Shown here piece by piece: positions 1 through 8,276 of a stretch of 64,000 nt of DNA. Position numbers and translations under genes: made by a program. This DNA is from WHSW01 sp963842795 (lineage in GTDB: Bacteria > Actinomycetota > Thermoleophilia > Solirubrobacterales > 70-9). Within the stretch, counting starts at the first letter, position 1, and the number at the start of each line of letters is the position of its first letter. The stretch covers positions 4,013 to 68,012 of the forward strand of contig CAWJHV010000029.1 in the NCBI GenBank assembly GCA_963842795.1, read 5' to 3'. The notes beneath the pieces were generated by a model. That model was given only the letters and a program-made list of their open reading frames with translations, was not told the DNA's origin and made no database searches.

Positions 1-1653
1 GCCAAGAACACCTCGGTGCACCACGGCCCGGTGAAGCTCAACATCGTCGACACCCCGGGGCATGCCGACTTCGGCGGCGAGGTCGAGCGCGCGCTGACGA
101 TGGTCGACGGCGTGCTGCTGCTGGTCGACGCCTCCGAGGGCCCGATGCCGCAGACGCGCTTCGTCCTCCGCAAGGCGCTGGAGTCCCGGTTGCCGGTGAT
201 CTGCGTTATCAACAAGGTCGACCGGCCCGACGCGCGCATCGACCAGGTCCACGACGAGATCCTCGGGCTCTTCCTCGACCTCGACGCCGACGAGGAGCAG
301 GTCGAGTTCCCGGTCGTTTACGCCAACGCCCGCGCCGGATGGGTCTCGCTGAGCGCGGACGAGGAGGGCACCGACCTGCGGCCCCTGCTCGACCTGATGG
401 TCGAGCGGATCCCGGCGCCGGAGTACGAAGAGGGGGCCCCGCTGCAGGCTCACGTCACCAACCTCGACGCCGACGCCTACGTCGGCCGGCTCGCGCTCTG
501 CCGGGTGCGCAACGGGACGATCCGCGCCGGACAGCCGATCGCCTGGTGTCGCGCCGACGGCACGATCGAACGCGCGACCCTCAGCGGCCTCTACGTCACC
601 GAGGCGCTCGACCGGGTCGAGGCCGACGAGGCGGGACCGGGCGAGATCATCGCCGTCTCCGGGATCGAGGAGGTCACGATCGGCGAGACGCTGGCCGATC
701 CCGACGACCCGCGGCCGCTGCCGGTGATCACCGTGGACGAGCCCTCGCTGGCGATCGTGATCGGCGTCAACGACTCGCCGCTCGCCGGCCGCGACGGGCG
801 CAGGCTGACCGCGCGCCAGATCCGCTCCCGGCTCGACGCCGAGCTCGTCGGCAATGTCTCGATCCGGGTCGCGGACACCGACCGAAACGACGCTTGGGAG
901 GTCCACGGCCGCGGCGAGCTGCAGCTCGTCGTCCTGCTCGAGCTCATGCGCCGCGAGGGATTCGAGCTCACCGCGAGCCAGCCGCGGGTGCTCACCCGGG
1001 AGGTGGACGGGAAGCTCTGCGAGCCGGTCGAGCGGCTGACGATCGACGTCCCGGAGGACTACGTCGGCGTCGTCACCCAGATGCTGGCCCTGCGCAAGGG
1101 CCGGATGGAGCAGATGGTCAACCACTCGACCGGTTGGGTGCGGCTCGACTACCTCGCCCCGGCCCGGGGGCTGATCGGATTCCGGACCGAGTTCCTCACG
1201 GAGACTCGCGGCACCGGCCTGCTCCACCACGTGTTCGAGCGCTGGGAGCCGTGGGCCGGCGACATGCGCGCCCGCCCCACCGGTTCCCTGGTCTCCGACC
1301 GCGCCGGGAGCGCCGCGAGCTTCGCCCTGCACGGCCTCCAGGACCGCGGCAGCCTCTTCATCGGGCCCGGGGAGGAGGTCTACGAGGGGATGATCGTGGG
1401 CGAGAACTCCCGCGCGGAGGACCTCGACGTCAACCCGACCAGGCAGAAGCACCAGACCAACGTCCGAGCCGCCTCGGCCGACATCCTCGTCCGCCTGATT
1501 CCGCCCCGCCCGCTCTCGCTCGAGGGAGCGCTGGAGCTGCTGCGCGCCGACGAGTGCGTCGAGATCACCCCCGGCGCCCTGCGGCTGCGGAAGGCCGAGC
1601 TCTCGAAGGTCGAGCGCGTGAAGCTCGCGCGTAGAGCCGCAGCCAACGCGTAG
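1..1653 (+). CDS. typA: Translational GTPase TypA/BipA, 5'-truncated by the window edge
   Basis: Ribosome-associated translational GTPase of the EF-G superfamily, linked in other bacteria to 50S assembly and stress growth. The reading frame is open from base 1, so the protein enters the window already inside the G domain. The G3 motif DTPGH is at visible residues 17-21 and the G4 motif NKVD at bases 211-222. The P-loop and about 60 N-terminal residues are missing. About 550 residues remain out of a usual 610-635. They cover the rest of the GTPase domain, the beta-barrel domain II, the EF-G III/V-like domains and the TypA-specific C-terminus, which ends in a Lys/Arg/Ala-rich tail. The TAG stop is also the start of the -10 box of the next gene. 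Confidence 0.95.
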   Translation, partial: AKNTSVHHGPVKLNIVDTPGHADFGGEVERALTMVDGVLLLVDASEGPMPQTRFVLRKALESRLPVICVINKVDRPDARIDQVHDEILGLFLDLDADEEQVEFPVVYANARAGWVSLSADEEGTDLRPLLDLMVERIPAPEYEEGAPLQAHVTNLDADAYVGRLALCRVRNGTIRAGQPIAWCRADGTIERATLSGLYVTEALDRVEADEAGPGEIIAVSGIEEVTIGETLADPDDPRPLPVITVDEPSLAIVIGVNDSPLAGRDGRRLTARQIRSRLDAELVGNVSIRVADTDRNDAWEVHGRGELQLVVLLELMRREGFELTASQPRVLTREVDGKLCEPVERLTIDVPEDYVGVVTQMLALRKGRMEQMVNHSTGWVRLDYLAPARGLIGFRTEFLTETRGTGLLHHVFERWEPWAGDMRARPTGSLVSDRAGSAASFALHGLQDRGSLFIGPGEEVYEGMIVGENSRAEDLDVNPTRQKHQTNVRAASADILVRLIPPRPLSLEGALELLRADECVEITPGALRLRKAELSKVERVKLARRAAANA

Positions 1654-1656
1654 CCT
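1651..1656 (+). promoter_or_regulatory. -10 box TAGCCT of a leaderless promoter
   Basis: TAGCCT is followed by 6 nt and then the GTG at 1663. The first three bases are the typA stop codon, so the channel gene can be transcribed separately from inside the end of typA. Confidence 0.6.
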
Positions 1657-1662
1657 GCGCGG

Positions 1663-2700
1663 GTGCCGCGCGACCCCGCGCATTCCCCGCTCCAGGTCTC
1701 GCTTCCGGGCGAAGACACGAGCCCGCTGCGCAAGATCGGCCGCCGCGTGCTGGTCGCGCTCGGGCTCATCGTCCTGGTCGCGATGGTCACCTGGATCGGG
1801 CGCGACGGCTACTTCGACCCCGAGGACGACAGCATCAGCCTGCTCGACGCGTTCTACTACTCGACGGTCACGATCACGACCACGGGCTACGGCGACGTGC
1901 GCCCGGTCACCGACGAGGCCCGCCTGGTGACCACGATCGTCGTCACCCCGGCGCGGGTCCTGTTCCTGATCCTGCTCGTCGGCACGACCTTGGAGATACT
2001 GGCCGAGCGAAGCCGCCACGCCTTCCGCGTGCGGCGCTGGAGGAAGCACTTGCGAGACCACACGATCATCTGCGGCTACGGGACCAAGGGCCGAAGCGCG
2101 GCGAAGACGCTGCGCGGGCGCGGGATCGAGGCGGAGCGGATCGTCGTCATCGACCCAACGGCCGGCGCCCGCCTGCGTGCCGACGAGGACGGGCTCGCGG
2201 CGATCTCCGGGGACGCGTCGACCGGCGAGACGCTCGCCGAGGCCGGGATCGCAGAGGCGGTCTCGGTGGTGGTCGCCGTCGATCGCGACGACACCGCGAT
2301 CCTGATCACGCTGACCGCGCGGGAGCTCAACCCCAAGGCGACGATCGTCGCCGCGGTCCGCGAGGAGGAGAACGTCCACCTGCTCCACCAGGGGGGCGCC
2401 GACGGCGTGATCACCTCCTCGGCGGCGGCCGGGCGCCTGCTCGGCCTCTCGAGCGAGACGCCCCAGGTGACCGAGGTGCTGGAGGACATCCTCACGGTCG
2501 GCGGCGGGCTGGACATCGTCGAGCACGAGATCGGCGCCGGCGAGGCCGGGCCCGTCCGCGGCATGGCCGACCACGGGATGCTGCTCGCGGTCGTCCGCGA
2601 CGGCGAGCTGATCCGCTTCGACGACGAGCGCGCCCGCAGCCTGCGCGAGGGCGACCGGGTGGTCGAGCTGCGCGGCGGCGCCTCCCACACCGCCACTTAG
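1663..2700 (+). CDS. Potassium channel family protein with TrkA-N (RCK) domain
   Basis: Two-TM potassium channel subunit with a cytoplasmic nucleotide-binding RCK domain, 345 aa. TM1 is at about residues 28-46. The pore helix is followed by the selectivity filter TTTGYGD at 72-78, and TM2 is at about 88-112. The RCK Rossmann fold starts with a GYGTKG motif at 138-143 and includes conserved acidic strand ends. A TrkA-C-like segment closes the protein. The GTG start is chosen because a TAGCCT box lies 6 nt upstream and the filter-to-start distance fits the family. It probably gates potassium flux in response to NAD(H) or another ligand; the ligand is not readable from sequence. Confidence 0.9.
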   Translation: MPRDPAHSPLQVSLPGEDTSPLRKIGRRVLVALGLIVLVAMVTWIGRDGYFDPEDDSISLLDAFYYSTVTITTTGYGDVRPVTDEARLVTTIVVTPARVLFLILLVGTTLEILAERSRHAFRVRRWRKHLRDHTIICGYGTKGRSAAKTLRGRGIEAERIVVIDPTAGARLRADEDGLAAISGDASTGETLAEAGIAEAVSVVVAVDRDDTAILITLTARELNPKATIVAAVREEENVHLLHQGGADGVITSSAAAGRLLGLSSETPQVTEVLEDILTVGGGLDIVEHEIGAGEAGPVRGMADHGMLLAVVRDGELIRFDDERARSLREGDRVVELRGGASHTAT

Positions 2701-2729
2701 CGACAACGCCGCTTTGCGAGACTGATCCG

Positions 2730-3782
2730 GTGAACGACCGACCGAAGCTCTCCGTGCTCGACCTGGCGATCGTCGGCGAGGGCTCCAGCCACGCCGAGGC
2801 GCTGGCGAGCTCCGTCGACCTCGCGCGCACGGCCGAGCGCCTCGGCTATCACCGCCACTGGGTCGCCGAGCACCACAACATGCCGGGGATCGCGAGCTCG
2901 GCCCCCGCGGTGCTCGCGGCGACGCTGGCGGCGGAGACCGAACGGATCCGCGTCGGCTCCGGCGGCGTGATGCTCCCCAACCACGTGCCACTGGTGGTCG
3001 CCGAGCAGTTCGGGATGCTCGAGGCGCTGCACCCCGGCCGCATCGACCTCGGCATCGGCCGCGCGCCGGGCACCGACGGGATCACGGCCGCTGCGCTGCG
3101 GCGCTCGGTCGAGGCGCTCTCCGACGAGGACTTCCCGCGCCAGCTCGCCGAGCTGATCGGGTTCTTCCGCGGCGAGTTTCCCGACGGCCATCCCTACAAC
3201 CACATCACCGCCGTCCCGGGCGTCGGCGACATGCCCGAGATCTGGCTCCTCGGCTCCTCCGGCTACTCGGCCCAGCTCGCCGGGATGCTCGGGATGCGGT
3301 TCTCCTTCGCCCACCACTTCATGCCCCGCAACACCGACGCCGCGCTCGAGCTCTACCGCTCGCACTTCCGCCCCTCCGACCAGCTCTCCGAGCCGTACGC
3401 GATGGTCGCCGTGGCCGCGATCTGCGCCGACGACGACGAGCGGGCGCGCTATCTCTCAGGCCCGGCGCGGCTCTCGATGGCGCGGCTGCGCGCCGGGCGC
3501 CCGACCCGCTTCCCGACCCCCGAGGAGGCCGCGGCGCACGAGTTCAGCCCTGCCGAGGAGCAGAGCATCAGCGCCCTGTCGGGCTCGGCCATGATCGGCG
3601 GGCCGGATACGGTGCGCGAGAAGCTCGAGGCGTTCATCGAGCGCACGGCAGCCGACGAGCTGATGATCACGACGATGGTCCACGACCACGCCGACCGGAT
3701 CCGCTCCTACGAGCTGATCGCCGACCTGTACGACCTGGCCGCGCCCGGCGCGGTCGCCACCGCGACCATGGAGGACGGATGA
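2730..3782 (+). CDS. LLM-class flavin-dependent oxidoreductase (MsnO8/YhbW-like)
   Basis: Bacterial luciferase-like monooxygenase family, 350 aa, expected to use reduced FMN or F420. It opens with a beta strand (LSVLDLAIVGEG) and has the family landmarks WVAEHHNMPG at about 46-55, a strand-turn RIRVGSGGVMLPNH at about 71-84, and RIDLGIGRAPGTD at about 104-116. These are typical of the MsnO8 subgroup. The GTG start has a -10-like GAGACT 6 nt upstream. The TGA stop overlaps the ATG of the next gene (ATGA at 3779-3782), so the two are translationally coupled. The substrate is unknown. Confidence 0.88.
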   Translation: MNDRPKLSVLDLAIVGEGSSHAEALASSVDLARTAERLGYHRHWVAEHHNMPGIASSAPAVLAATLAAETERIRVGSGGVMLPNHVPLVVAEQFGMLEALHPGRIDLGIGRAPGTDGITAAALRRSVEALSDEDFPRQLAELIGFFRGEFPDGHPYNHITAVPGVGDMPEIWLLGSSGYSAQLAGMLGMRFSFAHHFMPRNTDAALELYRSHFRPSDQLSEPYAMVAVAAICADDDERARYLSGPARLSMARLRAGRPTRFPTPEEAAAHEFSPAEEQSISALSGSAMIGGPDTVREKLEAFIERTAADELMITTMVHDHADRIRSYELIADLYDLAAPGAVATATMEDG

Positions 3783-4261
3783 CGACGAAGGCAGAGTTCA
3801 ACGCCGAGGAGTGGGACAAGATCGCCGAGGGCCCCGCGCTCGCCGGGCTGATCGTGATCAGCTCCCAGCGCGGCGGCACGATCCGCGAGAGCCTGGCGAT
3901 GGCGAAGGTCTATCGCGAGGCCCAGGAGAAGGCGAGCTCCGGCGACCTGCTCGGCGAGCTGGTCCAGTCGGCGCCGACCCTCAACGCGAAGCAGTTCTCC
4001 AGCAAGGAGGACCTGCGCACTCGGGGCCTGGAGAAGGTCCGCGAGGCGGTCGGGCTGGTCGAGGCGAAGGCCACCCCCGAGGAGCTGGACGAGTACCGCA
4101 CGTTCGCGATCAACGTCGCCCAGCACGCGGCCGAGGCCGACAAGTCCGGCGGCTTCCTCGGCATCGGCGGCGAGCGGATCACGGGCAACGAGGAGAGCGC
4201 GCTGAACGAGATCGCCGAGGCGCTCGGGACCGAGCGCCCGCCGGCCCCGGCGAGCGAGTAG
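3779..4261 (+). CDS. Conserved hypothetical alpha-helical protein (possible TerB-like fold)
   Basis: 160-aa soluble acidic protein, no signal peptide. The first part contains a GLIVISSQRGGTIRES segment, and the end has a glycine turn GGFLGIGGERITGNEE followed by a helix. I do not recognise a firm function. The all-helical pattern and the late glycine turn recall TerB/DUF533-like proteins, but this is inference. The 4-bp ATGA overlap with the LLM oxidoreductase gene implies co-expression and perhaps a shared task. Confidence 0.7.
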   Translation: MTTKAEFNAEEWDKIAEGPALAGLIVISSQRGGTIRESLAMAKVYREAQEKASSGDLLGELVQSAPTLNAKQFSSKEDLRTRGLEKVREAVGLVEAKATPEELDEYRTFAINVAQHAAEADKSGGFLGIGGERITGNEESALNEIAEALGTERPPAPASE

Positions 4262-4340
4262 CGTCGGCGCCGCATTTCGCGACGGGTCGAAAACGTCCTT
4301 ACCGAGGAGGAAAGCGCCCGTCGGCCGCACTTTGATCATC

Positions 4341-4383
4341 GAGCCGCACCGAAACCACCTCCAGGGTGGTTTGGGTGCGGCTC
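4341..4383. terminator. Bidirectional stem-loop terminator
   Basis: Inverted repeat: 4341-4350 pairs with 4374-4383, and 4352-4359 pairs with 4365-4372. There is a single G-G mismatch and a 5-nt loop. It lies between the convergent genes ending at 4261 (+) and 4394 (-). There is no clear U tract. Confidence 0.75.
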
Positions 4384-4393
4384 GCGCGCCCGG

Positions 4394-5701
4394 TTACTTC
4401 TTCTTCGGCTTGAACTTGACCTTCGTGGTGTCCGTGGCGCTCTGACCGAGGTCGTCGGTGAGCGTGGCCGTCAGGGTCGCCTTGCCCTTCTTGCCGGCCT
4501 TGGTCGTCTTCTTGAGCGCCTTCTGGCCCTTCTTCGAGACCTTGACCACCACGGTCGTCGGCACGCCGGCCGGGACCGCCGCGGTGACCGCCGGGAGCTT
4601 GAACTTCTTCGCCTTCTTGGCCGTGAGCGCCCTCGGCTTCGGCGCCTTGCCGGACCCCGAGATCGTGACGCTCGCGTTCTCGGTCGGGCAGGTCACCGTG
4701 ACGCTCACCTTCTTGGTCGACTTCGACTTGATGTCGCCGCCGAGGTCGCACGAGGGCGGGTTGAGCGGCTGCCAGGCCGGGCCGAAGTCCTCCACCGGGG
4801 CCGCGTTCGACGTGAGCAGCGTCGTGTTCTGATCGACGCCGGTTGAGTCGACGGCGGCGATGTTCGAGAACGTGAAGCCCGCGTCGTCACGCGTGAGGGC
4901 CACCCTGGTCCCGTCCGGCGAGAACGCCGGGCTGAAGTCGTTCGGGCCGGTCGTCAACGGCGTCTGGCCGGTCCCGTTCGCGTTCATGACCCTGATGACG
5001 GTGCCCGTGCCCTCGATGTCGTCGAAGGCGATCCGCTGGCCGTCCGGGGCCCAGTCCGGCTCGAAGGGATCCGAGGTGGCCGACGGAGTCGTGAGCCCGG
5101 TCAATCCGGCGCCGTCGGGGCTGATGACGGCGATCTGGTGAGAGCCGGCAGTCGCGTCGAAGCGCGAGAACGCGATCTTGGTGCCGTCGGGCGAATACGA
5201 CGGGTCGTGAGCGTGGTTGCCCGCCGCGCCCTCGAAGGTGAGCTGGGTCTGGCCGGTGCCGTCCGCGTTCATGATCCAGATCTGGTCTTCGCTGCCGTCG
5301 AAGCGGGTGAACGCGAGCTTCGTGGCGTCCGGGGAGTAAACCGGCGCGGAATCAGAGGACGTCGCCGTCCCGGTGGTGATTCGGGTCTGACCCGTCCCGT
5401 CCTGGTTCATCACCCAGATCGACCCATTGCCGCCCGTGTCGAACCGGGCGAAGGCGATCTTCTCGCCGTCGGCCGAGTACGAGGGATCCTCCTCGTCGTC
5501 GGGCCCACCTGCGAGCAGGACCCGGTTCTGACCGTTCGCGTCGACCGCGAAGATGTCCTCGTTGGTGCCCGGGCCGGGAAACTGCGCATAGGCAACCCTC
5601 CCGTTCGTCCCCGGGAACGCCGCGAACGCGCTGCCCGCCATCACCAGCGCCGCGGCGACCGCACCGCAGATCGCCGCCACAAACGCAAACCGTCTCGTCA
5701 T
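4394..5701 (-). CDS. Secreted TolB-like (PD40) beta-propeller protein, copy 1
   Basis: 435-aa exported protein. The signal peptide starts MTRRFAFVAA and ends near an AFA-AFPGTNG cleavage region at about residue 27. About six PD40 blades follow, each with a SPDG/SADG strand turn and a blade end of the type IWVMNxDGTGQT. The C-terminal ~115 residues form a Lys-rich beta domain shared with many Thermoleophilia exported proteins. I start at the second of two adjacent ATGs because GGGAG sits 5 nt before it and the N-terminus then matches its neighbour. A paralogue lies just upstream (5768-7081). The ends of the two genes are almost identical at DNA level while the blades differ. Function is unknown; binding or scaffolding outside the membrane is likely. 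Confidence 0.85.
   Translation of the reverse strand: MTRRFAFVAAICGAVAAALVMAGSAFAAFPGTNGRVAYAQFPGPGTNEDIFAVDANGQNRVLLAGGPDDEEDPSYSADGEKIAFARFDTGGNGSIWVMNQDGTGQTRITTGTATSSDSAPVYSPDATKLAFTRFDGSEDQIWIMNADGTGQTQLTFEGAAGNHAHDPSYSPDGTKIAFSRFDATAGSHQIAVISPDGAGLTGLTTPSATSDPFEPDWAPDGQRIAFDDIEGTGTVIRVMNANGTGQTPLTTGPNDFSPAFSPDGTRVALTRDDAGFTFSNIAAVDSTGVDQNTTLLTSNAAPVEDFGPAWQPLNPPSCDLGGDIKSKSTKKVSVTVTCPTENASVTISGSGKAPKPRALTAKKAKKFKLPAVTAAVPAGVPTTVVVKVSKKGQKALKKTTKAGKKGKATLTATLTDDLGQSATDTTKVKFKPKKK
4411..4785 (-). repeat. 3'-end duplication shared by the two propeller genes, copy A
   Basis: Encodes the Lys-rich C-terminal domain. It is nearly base-for-base identical to 5788-6162 (offset about 1377 nt), except for a short divergent patch around 4618-4645 and a few single changes. 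Confidence 0.8.
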
Positions 5702-5767
5702 CACTCCCGCTCTCTGTCGTGCCCCGACCCCCTAAAACGACGCGGCCTTGGCCTCAAGGACGGCAAC

Positions 5768-7081
5768 CTACTTCTTCTTCTTCTTCTTGAACTTGACCTT
5801 GGTGGTGTCCGTGGCGCTCTGACCGAGGTCGTCGGTGAGCGTGGCCGTCAGGGTCGCCTTGCCCTTCTTGCCGGCCTTGGTCGCCTTCTTGAGCGCCTTC
5901 TGGCCCTTCTTCGAGACCTTGACCACCACGGTCGTCGGCACGCCGGCCGGGACCGCCGCGGTCACCGCCGGGAGCTTGAACTTCTTCGCCTTCTTGGCGA
6001 CCCCCAGGCGCGGCTTGGGCGCCTTGCCGGACCCCGAGATCGTGACGCTCGCGTTCTCGGTCGGGCAGGTCACCGTGACGCTCACCTTCTTCGTCGACTT
6101 CGACTTGATGTCGCCGCCGAGGTCGCACGAGGGCGGGTTGAGCGGCTGCCAGGTGGGGGCGAAGTTCTGAACCGGTGAGGCGTCCGACGTCACGGGCGCG
6201 AGGTTCTGCTCCAAGCCGGTCGAGTCCACGGTGAAGATGTTCGACACGTCGATATCCGAGCGCCCGAACGCAACCTTCGCTCCGTCGGGCGAGTACACGG
6301 GCGAGAAGTCGTCCCCCGGGTTGGTAACCGCCGTCTGTCCGGTTCCGTTCGCGTTGATGGTGGCGACCCTGTCGGCGGCGCCGTCGGACAGGTCGAAGAC
6401 GATCTTCTGGCCGTCAGGGGACCAATCCGGGGTAAACCCCTCCGAGGTCGCCGAACCGGTCGTCACCGAGGTCTGACCGGTGCCGTCCGGGTTCATGACC
6501 GCAATCTCGCGGAACCCGGTCGCGCCGTCGCCGCGCGCGAAGACGATCTTCTGGCCGTCGGGCGAGAACGACGCATCCAGGGCGATATCACCGTCCGGCC
6601 CGGGCGTGGTCAGCTGCGTTTGGCCGGTCCCGTCGGCGTTCATGATCCAGACTTGAAGGCCCGTGCCGTCGGCGCGATCGAACACGATCCGGGACCCGTC
6701 CGGGGAGAAGGCCGGTGCGGCGTCGTCGGCGGTCGGCGTCCCCTGCGTGAGCTGCGTCTGGCCGGTCCCGTCCTGGTTCATGACCCAGATCTGGCCGTCG
6801 CCGGTGCCGCTCGCAGGGAAGCGCGCGAACACGACCTTCTCGCCGTCGGCCGAGTAGGCCGGGAAGTCGTCGTCGTCGGGCCCGGATGTGAGCTGGACGG
6901 GGTTCTGCCCGTTCGGGTCGGCCGCGAAGATGTCCGGCGTCGAGTCAGGCGCCCCCGTTATATGGCTCCAGGCGATCCTCCCGTTCGTCCCCGGAAAGGC
7001 CGCGAACGCAGTGCCCGCCATCACCAGCGCCGCGGCGACCGCCCCGCCGATCGCCGCCATAACCGCAAACCGTCTGGTCAT
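5768..7081 (-). CDS. Secreted TolB-like (PD40) beta-propeller protein, copy 2
   Basis: 437-aa paralogue of the adjacent gene in the same orientation, 66 nt upstream of it. Signal peptide MTRRFAVMAA through AFA at about residue 27. Six blades can be counted by their DxNGxxPVQLT/MNxDGTGQT ends, and most contain FSPDG-type turns. The Lys-rich C-terminal domain ends in a run of lysines. The frame extends 19 codons further upstream, but the ATG at 7081 gives the signal peptide matching copy 1, with a purine-rich leader in front. It is probably transcribed with copy 1. Confidence 0.85.
   Translation of the reverse strand: MTRRFAVMAAIGGAVAAALVMAGTAFAAFPGTNGRIAWSHITGAPDSTPDIFAADPNGQNPVQLTSGPDDDDFPAYSADGEKVVFARFPASGTGDGQIWVMNQDGTGQTQLTQGTPTADDAAPAFSPDGSRIVFDRADGTGLQVWIMNADGTGQTQLTTPGPDGDIALDASFSPDGQKIVFARGDGATGFREIAVMNPDGTGQTSVTTGSATSEGFTPDWSPDGQKIVFDLSDGAADRVATINANGTGQTAVTNPGDDFSPVYSPDGAKVAFGRSDIDVSNIFTVDSTGLEQNLAPVTSDASPVQNFAPTWQPLNPPSCDLGGDIKSKSTKKVSVTVTCPTENASVTISGSGKAPKPRLGVAKKAKKFKLPAVTAAVPAGVPTTVVVKVSKKGQKALKKATKAGKKGKATLTATLTDDLGQSATDTTKVKFKKKKKK
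5788..6162 (-). repeat. 3'-end duplication shared by the two propeller genes, copy B
   Basis: Partner of 4411-4785. Identity drops sharply once the blades are reached, which suggests gene conversion of the end domain or a domain cassette. Confidence 0.8.
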
Positions 7082-7187
7082 CTCTGCCTGCTCTCTGTTG
7101 TGCCCCGACCCCTCTTGACGACGCGGCAGTGGCCTCAAGTCAGGCGGAAATCTATCCGAGACGCATGATGCCGGCGAGTCGGAAGAG

Positions 7188-8198
7188 CTAGCGCCCGACG
7201 AGCCGCCGGCCCATGCGCTTCAGGCGCTCGGCCGCCTCGCCGCCTCGCAGCAGCGCGAGCACGAGGAGCAGCGGCCCCGTCATCAGGCCGACGCCGAGCG
7301 CCCAGAAGGCCGCCGCCGAGTCGATGTGGTCGACGAGCCAGCCGAAGTTCATCCCGAAGAAGCCGGTGAGGAACGTGAGCGGGAGGAAGATCGTCGCGAC
7401 CACCGTGAGCTTGAAGGTCGTCTCGTTGAGCTGCAGGTCCAGCAGGTGCGTGAGCGCCGACGAGGCGGCGTCGACACGATCCACGGCGCGGTCGAGCTCG
7501 CCCTCGATCCGCTCGAAGTAGACCTCGCGATCGGCCTCCAGCGACGGGACGTGCTCGATCTCCTCGCCGACGCGACCGAAGAGCCCGCGCTCGGCGGCGA
7601 TCCGCATTCGCAGCGTCGTCAGCCGCGAGCGCAGGCTGCGGATCACGCGGCGGTCGTCGTGGTCGGTGCGGGTCTCGTCCTCGTCGACCAGCTTCGACTC
7701 GATCTCGGCGATCTCGCGCTCGACGGCGCCGAGCGCCTCGAGCAGCGTCGCGGTCATCCCCTCGAGCGCGATGTAGACCGCATAACGCTCGCTGCGGCCG
7801 GCCGGGATCCCATCTGGGGCGATGATCCCCGGGAGGTCGAAGCGGTTCTCGTGCACGGTGAGCAGGAAGTCCCCGTGCAGGCAGACGTTGACCCGGAACA
7901 GGCGCAAGCTCGCGCCGCCCGCGTGGGGATCGGCCGGCTCGGGATCGGCCGAACACCAGAACGCGAACACGATCAGCTTCTCCTCGACGTGGAGCCGGCT
8001 GGTGGGCGAGCCGCCCTGGTCGAAGTGGTAGAGGGTCTGCAGGGCGCCGTCCGAGAGCCCGAACGCCGCCGCCACCTGCTCCGGCCCCGGGCCGCCCTCG
8101 CGGGCGAGGTCGGTCCAGAAGAACTCGCCCGCCTTGCGCATGCGCCCGATCTCGGCCGGCTCGAGCTCCTGCACGATCGAGACCTGCGGCGTTGCCAT
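7188..8198 (-). CDS. CorA-family divalent-metal transporter
   Basis: 336-aa inner-membrane transporter of the CorA/ZntB type. A long cytoplasmic funnel with a coiled-coil stalk at about residues 150-250 is followed by TM1, which ends in the hallmark GMN at 282-284 (FFGMNFGW), and TM2 near the C-terminus with a basic tail. The residues after GMN are WLVDHID, not the MPE loop of classical Mg transporters, so the transported ion is uncertain. The ATG at 8198 is preceded 7 nt upstream by TACAGT (8211-8206), fitting leaderless transcription. Divergent from the hydrolase gene starting at 8277. Confidence 0.88.
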   Translation of the reverse strand: MATPQVSIVQELEPAEIGRMRKAGEFFWTDLAREGGPGPEQVAAAFGLSDGALQTLYHFDQGGSPTSRLHVEEKLIVFAFWCSADPEPADPHAGGASLRLFRVNVCLHGDFLLTVHENRFDLPGIIAPDGIPAGRSERYAVYIALEGMTATLLEALGAVEREIAEIESKLVDEDETRTDHDDRRVIRSLRSRLTTLRMRIAAERGLFGRVGEEIEHVPSLEADREVYFERIEGELDRAVDRVDAASSALTHLLDLQLNETTFKLTVVATIFLPLTFLTGFFGMNFGWLVDHIDSAAAFWALGVGLMTGPLLLVLALLRGGEAAERLKRMGRRLVGR

Positions 8199-8276
8199 CG
8201 CCGCGACTGTAGGCCGAGCGTCGGAGCGAATCGAATCGGCCGCCCGCGTGTCCTGGGGGTCATGGATACTTGGCCC

